Below, piece after piece: positions 38,429 to 47,538 of a stretch of 64,000 bases of DNA. Below the pieces are notes generated by a model. It worked only from the letters and a program-made list of their open reading frames with translations, did not search any database and was not told the origin of the DNA. A program made the position numbers and the translations under genes. Origin of the DNA: Gemmatimonadales bacterium (GTDB lineage Bacteria; Gemmatimonadota; Gemmatimonadetes; Gemmatimonadales; GWC2-71-9); contig DASYCE010000032.1 of assembly GCA_036500345.1 (NCBI GenBank), positions 151,403-215,402 of the forward strand, in the 5' to 3' direction. Numbering within the stretch: position 1 is the first letter of the stretch; each line of letters starts with the position of its first letter.

Positions 38429-39679
38429 ATGCACGACCCCTGGGCCGCCCTGCGGCATCGCGATTACCGACGGTTTCTTGCGGGACATTTTGCCACCACC
38501 CTTGGTGTCCAGATCCAGGACATCATCGTGGCGTGGCAGATGTATCTCGACACCCACGACCCGCTTTCCCTGGGCCTCGTCGGCCTTGCGGAGGCACTCC
38601 CCAACATCGCGACATCGCTCCTGGGCGGGCACGTCGCCGACCGGATGGACCGGCGGCGGCTCGCGATGATCTCGACCTGGATCCTCCTCGCATGTGCGTT
38701 CATTCTGGCGGCGCTTGCGGGAATCGGGACACAATCGCGGCATTGGCGCGTGGTCGGTGTCTATCTGGTCGTGGCGATCAGCGGCGTGGCGCGCGCCTTC
38801 CTGCAGCCGGCGCGAACCGCTCTCGGCGCCGGGATGATGCCGCGCGAGCTGCGGTCCAACGCGGTGACGTGGCGCAGCACCATCTGGCAACTCGGCGCCG
38901 TCATCGGGCCCGCACTCGGCGGTGTGCTCAACGCCGCCGTGGGGACCCGCGGGAGTTATCTCGTCGGCGCCGCGCTGGTCGCGATCGGGTTGATTGCGCT
39001 CTGGGCGATCGAATTCCGCGGTGTGCCATCCGAAGCGGGGAACGCCGTGCCGATCCGCGAGTCACTGGCCTCGGGGATTCGATACCTGCGCGGGCAGCAG
39101 GTCCTCCTCGGCGCCATGACGCTCGACCTCTTCTCGGTGCTCTTCGGCGGTGCGGTGGCACTCCTCCCGGTCTTTGTCGTCGACATCCTGCACACCGGCG
39201 TGTGGGGGCTCGGCCTGCTGCGCGCAGCACCGGCGGTCGGCGCGTTGGCAATGTCGATCTGGCTGGCGTGGCGGAAGCCGATGCAGCGCGCCGGCCGGTC
39301 ACTGTTCATTGCCGTCGCGGCGTTCGGCCTCTTTACCATCGGATTCGGGCTGGCGCGCAGCATCTGGCTCTCGTTCGCGTGTCTGGCACTGGGCGGTGCC
39401 GCCGACATGATCAGCGTGGTGATCCGCTCCACGCTGCTGCAGCTGCTCGTCCCCGATCACCTGATGGGGCGCGTGACGAGCGTCAATCAGATCTTCATCG
39501 GATCGAGCAACGAGATCGGGTCCTTTGAATCGGGGATCACCGCCAAGATCATGGGAGCGGTGCCGGCGGTGCTGATGGGAGGATTCCTCACGCTCGGCGT
39601 GGTCGGCGCCACGGCGGGGCTGGCGCCGCAACTCGTTGCCGTCGGCAGCCTCAACGACGTGCGGGAGGTCCCCGCCTAG
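38429..39679 (+). CDS. MFS transporter, EntS/MFS_3-like
   Basis: 416 residues from the ATG at 38429; a TTG three codons upstream is less likely. Twelve hydrophobic helices are visible. The N-terminal signature WAALRHRDYRRFLAGHFATTLGVQIQ and the loop motif GGHVADRMDRRRL (the MFS motif A between helices 2 and 3) are typical of the EntS-like MFS_3 branch, which exports siderophores, drugs or other small molecules. The central MRAELRSN-type segment (MMPRELRSNAVTWRSTIWQLGAVIGPALGG) also fits. Substrate unknown. Its stop overlaps the convergent VKOR gene by 4 bp. Confidence 0.9.
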   Translation: MHDPWAALRHRDYRRFLAGHFATTLGVQIQDIIVAWQMYLDTHDPLSLGLVGLAEALPNIATSLLGGHVADRMDRRRLAMISTWILLACAFILAALAGIGTQSRHWRVVGVYLVVAISGVARAFLQPARTALGAGMMPRELRSNAVTWRSTIWQLGAVIGPALGGVLNAAVGTRGSYLVGAALVAIGLIALWAIEFRGVPSEAGNAVPIRESLASGIRYLRGQQVLLGAMTLDLFSVLFGGAVALLPVFVVDILHTGVWGLGLLRAAPAVGALAMSIWLAWRKPMQRAGRSLFIAVAAFGLFTIGFGLARSIWLSFACLALGGAADMISVVIRSTLLQLLVPDHLMGRVTSVNQIFIGSSNEIGSFESGITAKIMGAVPAVLMGGFLTLGVVGATAGLAPQLVAVGSLNDVREVPA

Positions 39680-40134
39680 CTGCGGCGGAGCCGCCGCCAG
39701 TCGAGTATCACAGCGATGACCTGCGTGGTGATGGTGATCGCGCTCTCGGCGCACCAGCGACAGAATGATTTCATCACGAAGAATTCGTAGTACTTGAGCC
39801 GCAGCGTGAACAGGAACGCAAAGACGATCAGGATCGTCAGCACGGTCGTCACGGTGCGGTTCATGTAGTACTTCGGATTGAGCCCAACCATCGCCGTGAT
39901 CAGGATCAGCGTGTAGCCGATCGTTCCGATCAGCGCCACATCGATCCCCCAGAACATTCCCCACCGCGACGTCATCACGAATTCGCAGGAATGCTGCGCA
40001 TTGCACACCAGCGGCCCCATGTAGCCGAGCTTCCAGAGGTGCAGATAGAGCGCGACAAGGCCGGCGATCACCGACGTTGCGGCGATCCAGTGCCGGGGGG
40101 TGAACCCGGGCTCTGCTGATGTGGAGTTGGTCAC
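39676..40134 (-). CDS. Vitamin K epoxide reductase (VKOR) family protein
   Basis: 152 residues from a GTG at 40134. VKOR homologues in bacteria reoxidise a DsbA-like partner and pass electrons to quinone, so they serve disulfide bond formation in the periplasm in place of DsbB. Four hydrophobic helices carry the redox cysteines: the loop pair Cys44 and Cys50 (CNAQHSC) and the quinone-side CRWC (Cys125, Cys128), with the Ser/Thr after the loop pair (MTSRWGMFWGID). There is no fused thioredoxin domain, so a separate DsbA-like protein is expected elsewhere. The paired cysteines in the large secreted protein at the window start would be plausible clients. Confidence 0.88.
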   Translation of the reverse strand: MTNSTSAEPGFTPRHWIAATSVIAGLVALYLHLWKLGYMGPLVCNAQHSCEFVMTSRWGMFWGIDVALIGTIGYTLILITAMVGLNPKYYMNRTVTTVLTILIVFAFLFTLRLKYYEFFVMKSFCRWCAESAITITTQVIAVILDWRRLRRS

Positions 40135-40199
40135 GGCGGGATTCTATCGCGTCGGCGCCCAATTGGGAATCTCGATCGTGGTACCTTTGGCACCCACCC

Positions 40200-41795
40200 A
40201 TGGCCGACGCTTCCGAAACCGTTCAACCGGCGCTCCGCCGGCGCACCTTCGCGATCATCTCGCATCCCGATGCCGGGAAGACGACGCTGACCGAAAAGCT
40301 GCTCCTCTACGGCGGCGCGATTCATCTCGCCGGGTCGGTCAAGGCGCGAAGAGCGGCACGGCATGCCACTTCGGACTGGATGGAGCTCGAGCGGCAGCGC
40401 GGCATCTCGGTCACGTCGAGTGTGCTGCAGTTCCAGTATCGCGGCTACCAGGTCAACCTCCTCGACACGCCCGGTCACGCCGACTTTTCCGAGGACACCT
40501 ATCGCACCCTGATCGCGGCGGACAGTGCCGTGATGCTTCTCGACAATCGTCGTGGCGTGGAGGAACGGACTCGACAGCTGTTCGACGTCTGCCGGTTGCG
40601 CCGGATGCCGATTTTTTCGTTCGTCAACAAATGCGACCGGCCGGGCGGCAACCCGTTGCAGCTCGTCAGTGACGTCGAGGCCGATCTCGGTCTCGGCATC
40701 TACCCCGTGACCTGGCCGATTCACGCCAGCTCCGGATTCGTGGGCGTCGCAGACCGCCGCCGCCGCGAAGCGCTCCTCTTCGACCGCGCCGCCGATCACG
40801 GAGCGACACTGGTCGGCACCCGCCGCCTGTCGCTCGACGATCCGGCACTCGCCGAGCTCCTTGGCCCGGAGGGGGCGAGCACCCTGCGCGATGAACTCGA
40901 CCTCCTCGATCATGCGGGACATGCATGGGATGAGGGCGCGGTCCTCGATGGAACACTCTCACCGATGTTCTTCGGATCGGCGCTCTCCAACTTCGGCGTC
41001 GAACCGTTCCTCCACGACTTCCTCGATCACGCACCTGGCCCGCTGCCGCGGCCGGCGACACCGGCCGATGTCCGACCCGACGACGCGGAATTCACCGGCT
41101 TCGTCTTCAAGATCCAGGCGAACATGGATCCGAGGCATCGCGACCGGATCGCGTTCGTGCGCGTCTGCTCGGGTCGCTTCACGGCGGGGATGACGGTGTC
41201 GCTGGCACGCACCGGCAAGGCGCTCCGCCTGTCGCAACCGCAGCAGTTCCTGGCGCGCGAACGGGTGGAAATCGAGGAGGCGTGGCCCGGTGACGTGATC
41301 GGCGTGCACGACCGCGGAACGTTGCGGGTATCGGACTCGCTGTCGCTGCGCGGTGACGTCACCTTCAGCGGTATTCCGCGATTCGCGCCGCAATTCTTCG
41401 CCCGCGTCGTCGTGGCCGATCCGCTGCGCCGCAAGCACCTCGACACCGGGCTCCGCCAGCTCGGAGAAGAGGGTGCGGTCCAGGTCTTCTATCAGGAGTC
41501 GATTGCCGGCCCGGTCCCGATCATCGGTGCGGTTGGCTTGCTCCAGTTTGACGTGCTCCTCTTCCGGCTCGACAACGAGTACGGCGTGCCGTGCAAGCTG
41601 GAGCCGCTGCCGTTCAAGCTGGCGCGATGGGTCCGCGGGAGCGATGACGCGATCGAACGCGTGGTCGAGGGGCGATCGCGCCTGCGCCTCTACGACGCCA
41701 AGGGGAGTTCGATCCTTCTCTTCGAGGATGAGTGGTCGCTGCGGCACACACTGGAAAAGGGCGAGGGGCTCGAATTCCTCGACGTCGCGCCGTGA
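40200..41795 (+). CDS. prfC: Peptide chain release factor 3
   Basis: 531 residues, the usual length of RF3. The translational GTPase recycles RF1 and RF2 from the ribosome. G1 is SHPDAGKTT (21-29), G3 is DTPGHADFS, and G4 is NKCD. The switch-I region (KARRAARHATSDWMELERQRGISVTSS) is the RF3 form, which distinguishes it from EF-G. The C-terminal domain has the typical GLLQFDVLLFRLDNEYGVPCKLEPLPF. The ATG at 40200 was chosen over upstream in-frame codons that would overlap the divergent VKOR gene. It converges on selO with a 3-bp gap. Confidence 0.95.
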   Translation: MADASETVQPALRRRTFAIISHPDAGKTTLTEKLLLYGGAIHLAGSVKARRAARHATSDWMELERQRGISVTSSVLQFQYRGYQVNLLDTPGHADFSEDTYRTLIAADSAVMLLDNRRGVEERTRQLFDVCRLRRMPIFSFVNKCDRPGGNPLQLVSDVEADLGLGIYPVTWPIHASSGFVGVADRRRREALLFDRAADHGATLVGTRRLSLDDPALAELLGPEGASTLRDELDLLDHAGHAWDEGAVLDGTLSPMFFGSALSNFGVEPFLHDFLDHAPGPLPRPATPADVRPDDAEFTGFVFKIQANMDPRHRDRIAFVRVCSGRFTAGMTVSLARTGKALRLSQPQQFLARERVEIEEAWPGDVIGVHDRGTLRVSDSLSLRGDVTFSGIPRFAPQFFARVVVADPLRRKHLDTGLRQLGEEGAVQVFYQESIAGPVPIIGAVGLLQFDVLLFRLDNEYGVPCKLEPLPFKLARWVRGSDDAIERVVEGRSRLRLYDAKGSSILLFEDEWSLRHTLEKGEGLEFLDVAP

Positions 41796-41798
41796 CGA

Positions 41799-43286
41799 TC
41801 ACGAACTGCAGCTGAGTGCCAGATCGGCCGCCCACGCCGGCGGCCGGCCTGCAAATCGCTCTGCCCCGGGATGCTCGTCGAACGGCGCCGCGACAATCGA
41901 TCGCAGCTCGTCAATCGACGCGAACTCTCCGCTCTCCGCCGCCACAATCACTTCCTGCGCCATCCAGTTCCGGAGGACGAACTTCGGATTGGTTCGCAGC
42001 ATCCGTTGGTGCCGCTCCGCGTCGATCGAGTGCTCGCGGCGGAGCCTCGCGGTGTACCGCGCGAGCCACGGTTCGATCGCTGGGCTTTGCTCGACCGCAT
42101 CGCGCACCGCGCCTGCGCTGCTGCTGGCGTCGGGATTCGTCGCGGAAGTGACGCGCGACAGGGCGCGAAAGGCTCGCGTGTAGTCGCCGCGGGCGGCGTT
42201 CAGGATCGCGAACAACGCTGTCGCGAGGTCGGCGTCGTCCGGCTCGTGCGCGACCAGTCCCAGCTTGGCGCGCATCAACCGCCCCAGCTCCGCGTCGAAC
42301 ACTTCGCGATACGACTCGAGCGACGCGAGTATGTCGCTCTCCGTGAGCAGCGACCGGAGCGCCTCGCCGAGCCGGGCACAATTCCAGAGCCCGACCATCG
42401 GCTGCTGGTCGAAGGCGTAGCGGCCGGCTGGATCAGAGTGATTGGGAATGAAGCCGGGATCGTAGCGATCGATCCAGCCATACGGGCCGTAGTCGAGGGT
42501 GATCCCGAGGATCGACATGTTGTCGGTATTGAGGACACCGTGAGTAAAGCCGGTCGCCGTCCACGCCGCCATCAGCCGCGCGGTGCGTGACACCACCTCG
42601 CGGTACCAGCCTGCATATCGCTCGGCGGCCGCGAGAGTCAGCAACTGCGGCAGGTGGAGTCCGATGACGTAATCCGCAAGCTGTGCCACCGCGTCGAACA
42701 TCGACCGCGACGCGAAGACCTCGAAACTGCCGAACCGGACGTGCGTCGGGGCGATCCGGACCAGGACTGCGGCGCGCTCGACCGTTTCGCGGTACACCGG
42801 CAGATCACTCGCGACGATCGCGAGCGCGCGTGTGCTTGGAATGCCGAGGCCGTGCATCGCCTCACTGGCGAGGTATTCGCGGATGGTGGAGCGGAGCACC
42901 GCCCGTCCATCGCCCATCCGTGAAAAGCGCGTCAGCCCCGATCCCTTGACCTGAACATCCCACCGCTCGTGCCGGTCATTGACGACCTCTCCGAGGAGAA
43001 TGGCCCGTCCGTCGCCGAGCTGTGGAACCCAGACTCCGAATTGATGGCCGGCGTAGATTGCCGCCACCGGATCGGTACCCGCGATCGGTCGATCGCCGTT
43101 GATTCCGGCGACAAAATCGGGATCGCCGCCGGCATCCGGGCCCAGGTCGAGCAGTGCGGCGGCATCGGGGTTGAAGGCCGCGAGCCGCGGCTGGGTGAGC
43201 GGAGTCGGCGTGACGCGCTGGTAGAATATTCCGGGGAGCCGGGCGAACGAGTTGTCCCAGGTCAGGTCGTCGAGATGGCGGGTCAC
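41799..43286 (-). CDS. selO: Protein adenylyltransferase SelO (YdiU/UPF0061)
   Basis: 495 residues from a GTG at 43286 (VTRHLDDLTWDNSFARLPG is the usual N-terminus); no clear ribosome site is seen, so an alternative start is possible. SelO is a pseudokinase-fold enzyme that transfers AMP from ATP to Ser/Thr/Tyr of proteins involved in redox control. Diagnostic blocks are QFGVWVPQLGDGRAILLGEV, WDVQVKGSGLTRFSR, GDGRAVLRSTIREYLASEAM and the catalytic FTHGVLNTDNMSILG with DYGPYGW. The C-terminus ends LSCSS: a Cys occupies the antepenultimate position where eukaryotic SelO has selenocysteine. Divergent from the His/Asp/Gly-rich protein gene. Confidence 0.95.
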   Translation of the reverse strand: MTRHLDDLTWDNSFARLPGIFYQRVTPTPLTQPRLAAFNPDAAALLDLGPDAGGDPDFVAGINGDRPIAGTDPVAAIYAGHQFGVWVPQLGDGRAILLGEVVNDRHERWDVQVKGSGLTRFSRMGDGRAVLRSTIREYLASEAMHGLGIPSTRALAIVASDLPVYRETVERAAVLVRIAPTHVRFGSFEVFASRSMFDAVAQLADYVIGLHLPQLLTLAAAERYAGWYREVVSRTARLMAAWTATGFTHGVLNTDNMSILGITLDYGPYGWIDRYDPGFIPNHSDPAGRYAFDQQPMVGLWNCARLGEALRSLLTESDILASLESYREVFDAELGRLMRAKLGLVAHEPDDADLATALFAILNAARGDYTRAFRALSRVTSATNPDASSSAGAVRDAVEQSPAIEPWLARYTARLRREHSIDAERHQRMLRTNPKFVLRNWMAQEVIVAAESGEFASIDELRSIVAAPFDEHPGAERFAGRPPAWAADLALSCSS

Positions 43287-43376
43287 GATCGAAAGGTATC
43301 GGCCCGCTGAAACCTTGGTCGGGTTGGATACGTTTAGGATTGCAACAATGCCGGCTGGGCCGGCGGGAGCGCGCCG

Positions 43377-44087
43377 ATGACTCGGAAATACTGGATGGGG
43401 ATCGTCGCCGGGATGCTGGCGATCTTCTGCGTGGGACTCTTGGTGGCCAAGGGGATCAACCGCGGCACGAGCTTCGTGAAGAGCAACTTCCCGTCTGCGA
43501 TGCCGTTGATGGTCGACGCCGGCTTCCGGGTCGACGGTCGCCGCCTTGGCGACATTCAGCGCCTGCAGTTCATCCGGTCGCAACCAGGGATGGTCGATTC
43601 GGCGGTCCTCACCGTCGCAATGAAGGACAGTGGCAGCGTGTCGGCGGTGAACGATTGCGTGCTTCGGGTGACCAATGGCCAACCGTTCGGAAGCCACACC
43701 CGCTTCGCCTGTGTCTCGAAGGCGGATTCGGCTGAGCTCGACCTGATGCCGTTCGGACACGTGATCCTGGAGCCGTCGGGGAAGACCGTGACGCTCTATG
43801 CGCCGGGTGACGACATCGACGATCTCCACGAGCACGCGTATCGCGGCACCGGCAGCAGTGATTCGGGGAACGTCGACATCCAGGCCGCCGACGACAAGGT
43901 GTCGATCAAGGTGAATGGGCAGGAGATCGTCCATATCGACGGGCATGGCGATCACGGGATGGTCGTGATCCGTGATGCGCATGGGCATCCGATCGTGCAG
44001 ATCAACGGCGACAGCGGCTCGGTGAAGATCAACGACGCCCAAGGCCACGCCAAGGTCGACATTCACGGCGGCGATTCGAGTCACTAG
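43377..44087 (+). CDS. Membrane-anchored His/Asp/Gly-rich hypothetical protein
   Basis: 236 residues with one N-terminal membrane helix (WMGIVAGMLAIFCVGLLVA), so the bulk is probably periplasmic. Residues ~45-150 form a mixed domain with two cysteines (NDCVLRVT and RFACVSK) that could form a disulfide. The last ~75 residues are strands interrupted by His/Asp/Gly: VNGQEIVHIDGHGDHG, VVIRDAHGHPIVQINGDSG, VKINDAQGHAKVDIHGGD. This gives a three-fold repeat of about 18 residues, and the His/Asp content suggests metal binding. No family recognised. It is divergent from selO and followed by a hairpin and an ABC-F gene. Confidence 0.6.
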   Translation: MTRKYWMGIVAGMLAIFCVGLLVAKGINRGTSFVKSNFPSAMPLMVDAGFRVDGRRLGDIQRLQFIRSQPGMVDSAVLTVAMKDSGSVSAVNDCVLRVTNGQPFGSHTRFACVSKADSAELDLMPFGHVILEPSGKTVTLYAPGDDIDDLHEHAYRGTGSSDSGNVDIQAADDKVSIKVNGQEIVHIDGHGDHGMVVIRDAHGHPIVQINGDSGSVKINDAQGHAKVDIHGGDSSH

Positions 44088-44089
44088 CG

Positions 44090-44121
44090 CGCCCCGCCGC
44101 CCGCACCTGCCCGGCGGGGCG
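44090..44121. terminator. Possible terminator hairpin
   Basis: A perfect 10-bp G/C-only stem (44090-44099 with 44112-44121) with a 12-nt loop follows the His/Asp/Gly-rich gene by 2 bp. No T-run follows, so it may be an attenuator or chance GC structure. Confidence 0.4.
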
Positions 44122-44159
44122 GTACGGATTACGTTTCCCGCCCCGCAACCGGACCTGCC

Positions 44160-46073
44160 GTGGCGTTGATTTCAGCCAGTGGGCTCGGCGTCTCTTTCGG
44201 CGCCGACGTCCTTTTCGATGACATCACCTTTCAGATCGAGCGCGGCGAACGGTGGGGTGTGGTCGGTCGTAACGGGACCGGCAAGACCACGCTGATGCAG
44301 CTGGTGATCGGCTCGCGCGAGCCTGATCGCGGTGTGGTCGCGCGTACGCCGGGGATGCGCGTCGCGGTGATGGACCAGTATCGCGACCTGGGCGGTGCCC
44401 GGACGGTGTGGGACGCCGCGGCGCGGGGATTCGCGGAGCTGCTGCAGCTGGAGCACGACCTGGGCGCGCAGGCTCACGCGATCGGCGAGATGGGCGACCG
44501 CGTGACGCCGGAGATGCTCGACCGGTACGCGCGCGATCTTGAGCGGTTCGAGCATGGCGGCGGCTACGAAGCCGCGGCGCGGGTCGACGCCGTGCTGGCG
44601 GGGCTGGGGTTCGACCCGGTCGACGCGAAGACGCGCGATGCCGAAACGTTGTCCGGTGGCGAGCGGGGACGCCTCGCCCTTGCGGGACAGCTCGCCGCGC
44701 CGGCCGACCTGCTGATCCTCGACGAGCCGACCAATCATCTCGATCTCGCCACTGCCCGGTGGCTCGAAGCGTACCTGCACGATCTCGACGAAGCGGTGCT
44801 GCTCATTTCGCACGACCGCGCCTTTCTCGACGCCGTCGCCGATCACGTCCTCCACTTCGAGGGTGACACGGCCACGCCGTACAGCGGGAATTATCAGCGC
44901 TTCATCGTGCAGCGCGCCGAGCGGCGGATGGCGCTCGAACGCGCGGTGAGGAAGCAGGACGCGAAGTTTGCGGCGGAGGAAGACTTCATTCGGCGCAACA
45001 TCGCGGGTCAGAAGACGAACCAGGCGAAAGGGCGGCGCCGCCGGCTCGAGCGAATGCCGCGCCTCTCGCCGCCGCCGGGTTCGGACGGCGCGATGGCCGT
45101 GGCGTTCGCGCCCGGCGAGCGTGGTGGTGATCAGGTCCTTGCCACCGAGCGGCTCGAAGTGCGCGTGGGTACTCGGCAGCTTCTCGCGCCATGGTCCGGC
45201 GCGCTGCGACGGGGAGATGTGGTCGGCCTCATTGGCGCCAACGGCGCGGGGAAGTCGACGCTGCTGCGCACCATTCTGGGCGAGCGGGCGCCCGACGGCG
45301 GATCGGTCCGCATCACGCCGTCGATCACCACCGCGTACTACCGCCAGGATCTCGGTGACGTCGATCCCGCCGCCACGCTGTACCAGCTGATCGCCGCGCG
45401 GCGTCCCGCGTGGAATCGCGGCCAGATCCAGGGCCATCTCGGCCGCTTCGATTTTTCCGGCGACTCGGTGCAGCGACGCGCGTCATCGCTGTCCGGGGGC
45501 GAGCGCGCCCGGGTCGCGCTGGCGCTGATGATGCTGCAGGAAGCGAATCTCCTCGTGTTCGACGAGCCGACCAATCACCTCGATGTCGAATCGATCGAGG
45601 CGCTCGAAGACGCCGTCGAGGAATACGAGGGCACGGTGATCCTCGTCACGCATGACCGGGCGCTGCTGACCGCGCTTGCGACACGAATCTGGTCGCTCGA
45701 AGGGGGAACGATCCGCGACTACCCCGGGAGCTTCGCGGAATGGGAGGCGGAGCGGGCCGCCGCCCGTCCCGCGGCGGCCGAAGCGAGGGCGCGACGCGCA
45801 GCCGAGGAGAAGCCGGCGCCGCCGCAGCGATCGGATGCCTCGCGGCGGCGGACGGCGGAACGGACGCTGGCCCAGGCGGAGGAACTGGTGGCGCGCAGCG
45901 AGGAGGATTTGCAGCGGCTCGAACGAGAGCTGGCCAATCCGGCGCTCTATCAGAACTCGACTCCCGCCGTCGATGCGAAGGCACTGACCGCGGCGCGCGA
46001 CCGGGCGCGGCGCGCCCTCGACCAGGCGTACGCCGCATGGGATGTGGCGACCAAGGCGCTTGACGAGGGCTGA
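44160..46073 (+). CDS. ABC-F family ATPase (Uup/YheS/EttA-like)
   Basis: 637 residues, GTG start at 44160. Two ABC ATPase modules are in one chain with no membrane segments. Module 1 has Walker A GRNGTGKTT, signature LSGGERGRLALA and Walker B LLILDEPTNHLD. Module 2 has GANGAGKST, LSGGERARVALA and LLVFDEPTNHLD. Between them lies the basic P-site-tRNA-interaction linker (KQDAKFAAEEDFIRRNIAGQKTNQAKGRRRRLERM). The C-terminal ~90 residues are a charged, coiled-coil-like tail, as in Uup. ABC-F proteins act on the ribosome to relieve stalling or protect against antibiotics. The subfamily cannot be fixed by eye. It ends 33 bp before the cytochrome b gene. Confidence 0.92.
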   Translation: MALISASGLGVSFGADVLFDDITFQIERGERWGVVGRNGTGKTTLMQLVIGSREPDRGVVARTPGMRVAVMDQYRDLGGARTVWDAAARGFAELLQLEHDLGAQAHAIGEMGDRVTPEMLDRYARDLERFEHGGGYEAAARVDAVLAGLGFDPVDAKTRDAETLSGGERGRLALAGQLAAPADLLILDEPTNHLDLATARWLEAYLHDLDEAVLLISHDRAFLDAVADHVLHFEGDTATPYSGNYQRFIVQRAERRMALERAVRKQDAKFAAEEDFIRRNIAGQKTNQAKGRRRRLERMPRLSPPPGSDGAMAVAFAPGERGGDQVLATERLEVRVGTRQLLAPWSGALRRGDVVGLIGANGAGKSTLLRTILGERAPDGGSVRITPSITTAYYRQDLGDVDPAATLYQLIAARRPAWNRGQIQGHLGRFDFSGDSVQRRASSLSGGERARVALALMMLQEANLLVFDEPTNHLDVESIEALEDAVEEYEGTVILVTHDRALLTALATRIWSLEGGTIRDYPGSFAEWEAERAAARPAAAEARARRAAEEKPAPPQRSDASRRRTAERTLAQAEELVARSEEDLQRLERELANPALYQNSTPAVDAKALTAARDRARRALDQAYAAWDVATKALDEG

Positions 46074-46106
46074 TCGTTAGATTTCACGCCATCCCGGAGC
46101 GTGCCG

Positions 46107-46832
46107 ATGACCACCGCGCCTCACCCCCTCGACGCTGCGCCCGATCGCGCCGGGAGCCGCACGCGCGGCATCCGGCGGCACGGCGTCCTGGTACGGGTCA
46201 CGCACTGGCTCAACGCGCTCTTTCTGGCCGGGATGATCGCGAGTGGCCTGCAGATCTACGCCGCCTATTCCCATTTCGGCTATCACGGCAACACCTTCGG
46301 CGCGCCGAATCCCTTTGACGCGACGCGTTACAGCGTTCCCCATGCCGTCACGCTCGGGGGGTGGCTCGCCGGTGGCCTGCGATGGCATTTCACGCTGGCG
46401 TGGCCGTTTGCCATCACCGGCGTGGCGTACGTCCTCTTCCTGATCTTCTCCGGCGAATGGCGCGCGATTCTCTTCCGTCCGCGCGACATTCCCGCAGCAT
46501 GGCAGATGACGCGATACTATCTCCGGTTGCGCCGGGATCATCCGCCGCAGGGGAAGCACAACGCCCTGCAGAAGAGCGCGTACACCGTCGTGCTTCTCCT
46601 GGCGATGCTCTCGATCGCGACCGGATTCGCGATCGCCAAGCCGGTGCAGCTCTCCTGGCTGACGGCGATCTTCGGCGGCTACGAGTGGGCGCGCTACTGG
46701 CACTTCGTCGCGGTATGGACGTTCATGGCGTTCATCGTGGTGCATGTGGTCGCGGTCTTCGCCTCCGACCCGGCGTCGCTTCGCGCCATCATCACCGGAC
46801 GGTATCGCGGCAGGTTCACGGCGAATGAGTGA
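46107..46832 (+). CDS. Membrane cytochrome b (b561-type) subunit of a molybdoenzyme
   Basis: 241 residues from the ATG at 46107, with GGAG at 46096-46099; the upstream GTG at 46101 is too close to that site. About four or five membrane helices carry histidines for two b hemes: RVTHWLNALF, GGLRWHFTLAW, RYWHFVAVW and VVHVVAVF. The fold matches the b-type cytochrome family that includes hydrogenase and thiosulfate/formate oxidoreductase anchor subunits. It overlaps the following molybdopterin oxidoreductase gene by 8 bp, so the pair is expected to form an inner-membrane quinone-linked complex like MsrPQ or other sulfite-oxidase-fold/cytochrome pairs. Confidence 0.88.
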   Translation: MTTAPHPLDAAPDRAGSRTRGIRRHGVLVRVTHWLNALFLAGMIASGLQIYAAYSHFGYHGNTFGAPNPFDATRYSVPHAVTLGGWLAGGLRWHFTLAWPFAITGVAYVLFLIFSGEWRAILFRPRDIPAAWQMTRYYLRLRRDHPPQGKHNALQKSAYTVVLLLAMLSIATGFAIAKPVQLSWLTAIFGGYEWARYWHFVAVWTFMAFIVVHVVAVFASDPASLRAIITGRYRGRFTANE

Positions 46833-47538
46833 TCCGCGCCCGCATCTCCCGCGCCGGGATTTTCTCCGCGCGATCGTCCCGGCGATTCCGGCGGCGCTTG
46901 CCGCGTGCGGCTGGGACGGCGGCCGCCGGCTGCAGCCGGTATTCAACCGCGTCATCGCCTTCAACAACCAGCTTGGCGAGGACCTTCAGGCGGTGACGCA
47001 CCGCACCGCCAATCCGACGCAACCGCCGCGCGGCCAGATGCCGGCGTACTACATCTCGAAGCATCTGCCGCAGTTGAGTGATCCGGCCACATGGCGCCTC
47101 GAGGTTGGCGGGCTGGTCCGGACGCCGACGCAGTTCACGCCCGAGATGCTCGGCGCGCTGCCGCACATCAGCTATTCGGTGACCCATCACTGCGTGGAAG
47201 GATGGTCGGTGGTGAAATCATGGCGCGGCGTGCCGTTTTCGACGATCGCGGCACTGGTCGGTCCGACGTCGGGCGCGCGATATGTCCGGTTCGACTCGTT
47301 CGACGACAACTATATGAACGGTTGGGATATCGAGAGCGCGATGCATCCGCAGACGATTCTCGCCGATGGCTTCGAGGGGCATCCGCTCGGGCCGGAACAC
47401 GGGGCGCCGTTGCGGCTCTATTCGCCGATCAAGCTCGGGTACAAGCTCACCAAGTATCTCACCCGCGTCACCTTCACCGATACGAAGCCGGGCGGCTACT
47501 GGGAAGACATGGGGTATCCCTGGTTCGGCGGCCTCTGA
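46825..47538 (+). CDS. Tat-exported molybdopterin oxidoreductase (sulfite oxidase/MsrP fold)
   Basis: 237 residues, ATG at 46825 inside the end of the cytochrome gene. A twin-arginine signal is present (PRRDFLRAIVPAIPAALAAC); Cys28 at its end could also be lipidated. The molybdenum-ligand cysteine lies in VTHHCVEGWSVV (Cys123), the classical position in sulfite oxidase-fold enzymes. Other family blocks are WRLEVGGLVRTP, SFDDNYMNGWDIESAM, HGAPLRLYSPIKLGYK and TDTKPGGYWEDMGYPWFGG. The size is that of the catalytic domain alone, without the dimerisation domain of true sulfite oxidases, closer to YedY/MsrP. The partner cytochrome would pass electrons to or from the quinone pool. The substrate may be a sulfoxide, sulfite or other oxyanion; undecided. 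Confidence 0.9.
   Translation: MSDPRPHLPRRDFLRAIVPAIPAALAACGWDGGRRLQPVFNRVIAFNNQLGEDLQAVTHRTANPTQPPRGQMPAYYISKHLPQLSDPATWRLEVGGLVRTPTQFTPEMLGALPHISYSVTHHCVEGWSVVKSWRGVPFSTIAALVGPTSGARYVRFDSFDDNYMNGWDIESAMHPQTILADGFEGHPLGPEHGAPLRLYSPIKLGYKLTKYLTRVTFTDTKPGGYWEDMGYPWFGGL

Noticed and set aside
46077..46967. A 296-codon minus-strand frame opposite the cytochrome b gene
   Set aside because: The plus-strand frame has membrane helices, heme histidines and a coupled molybdoenzyme gene. The minus frame has only basic low-complexity sequence.
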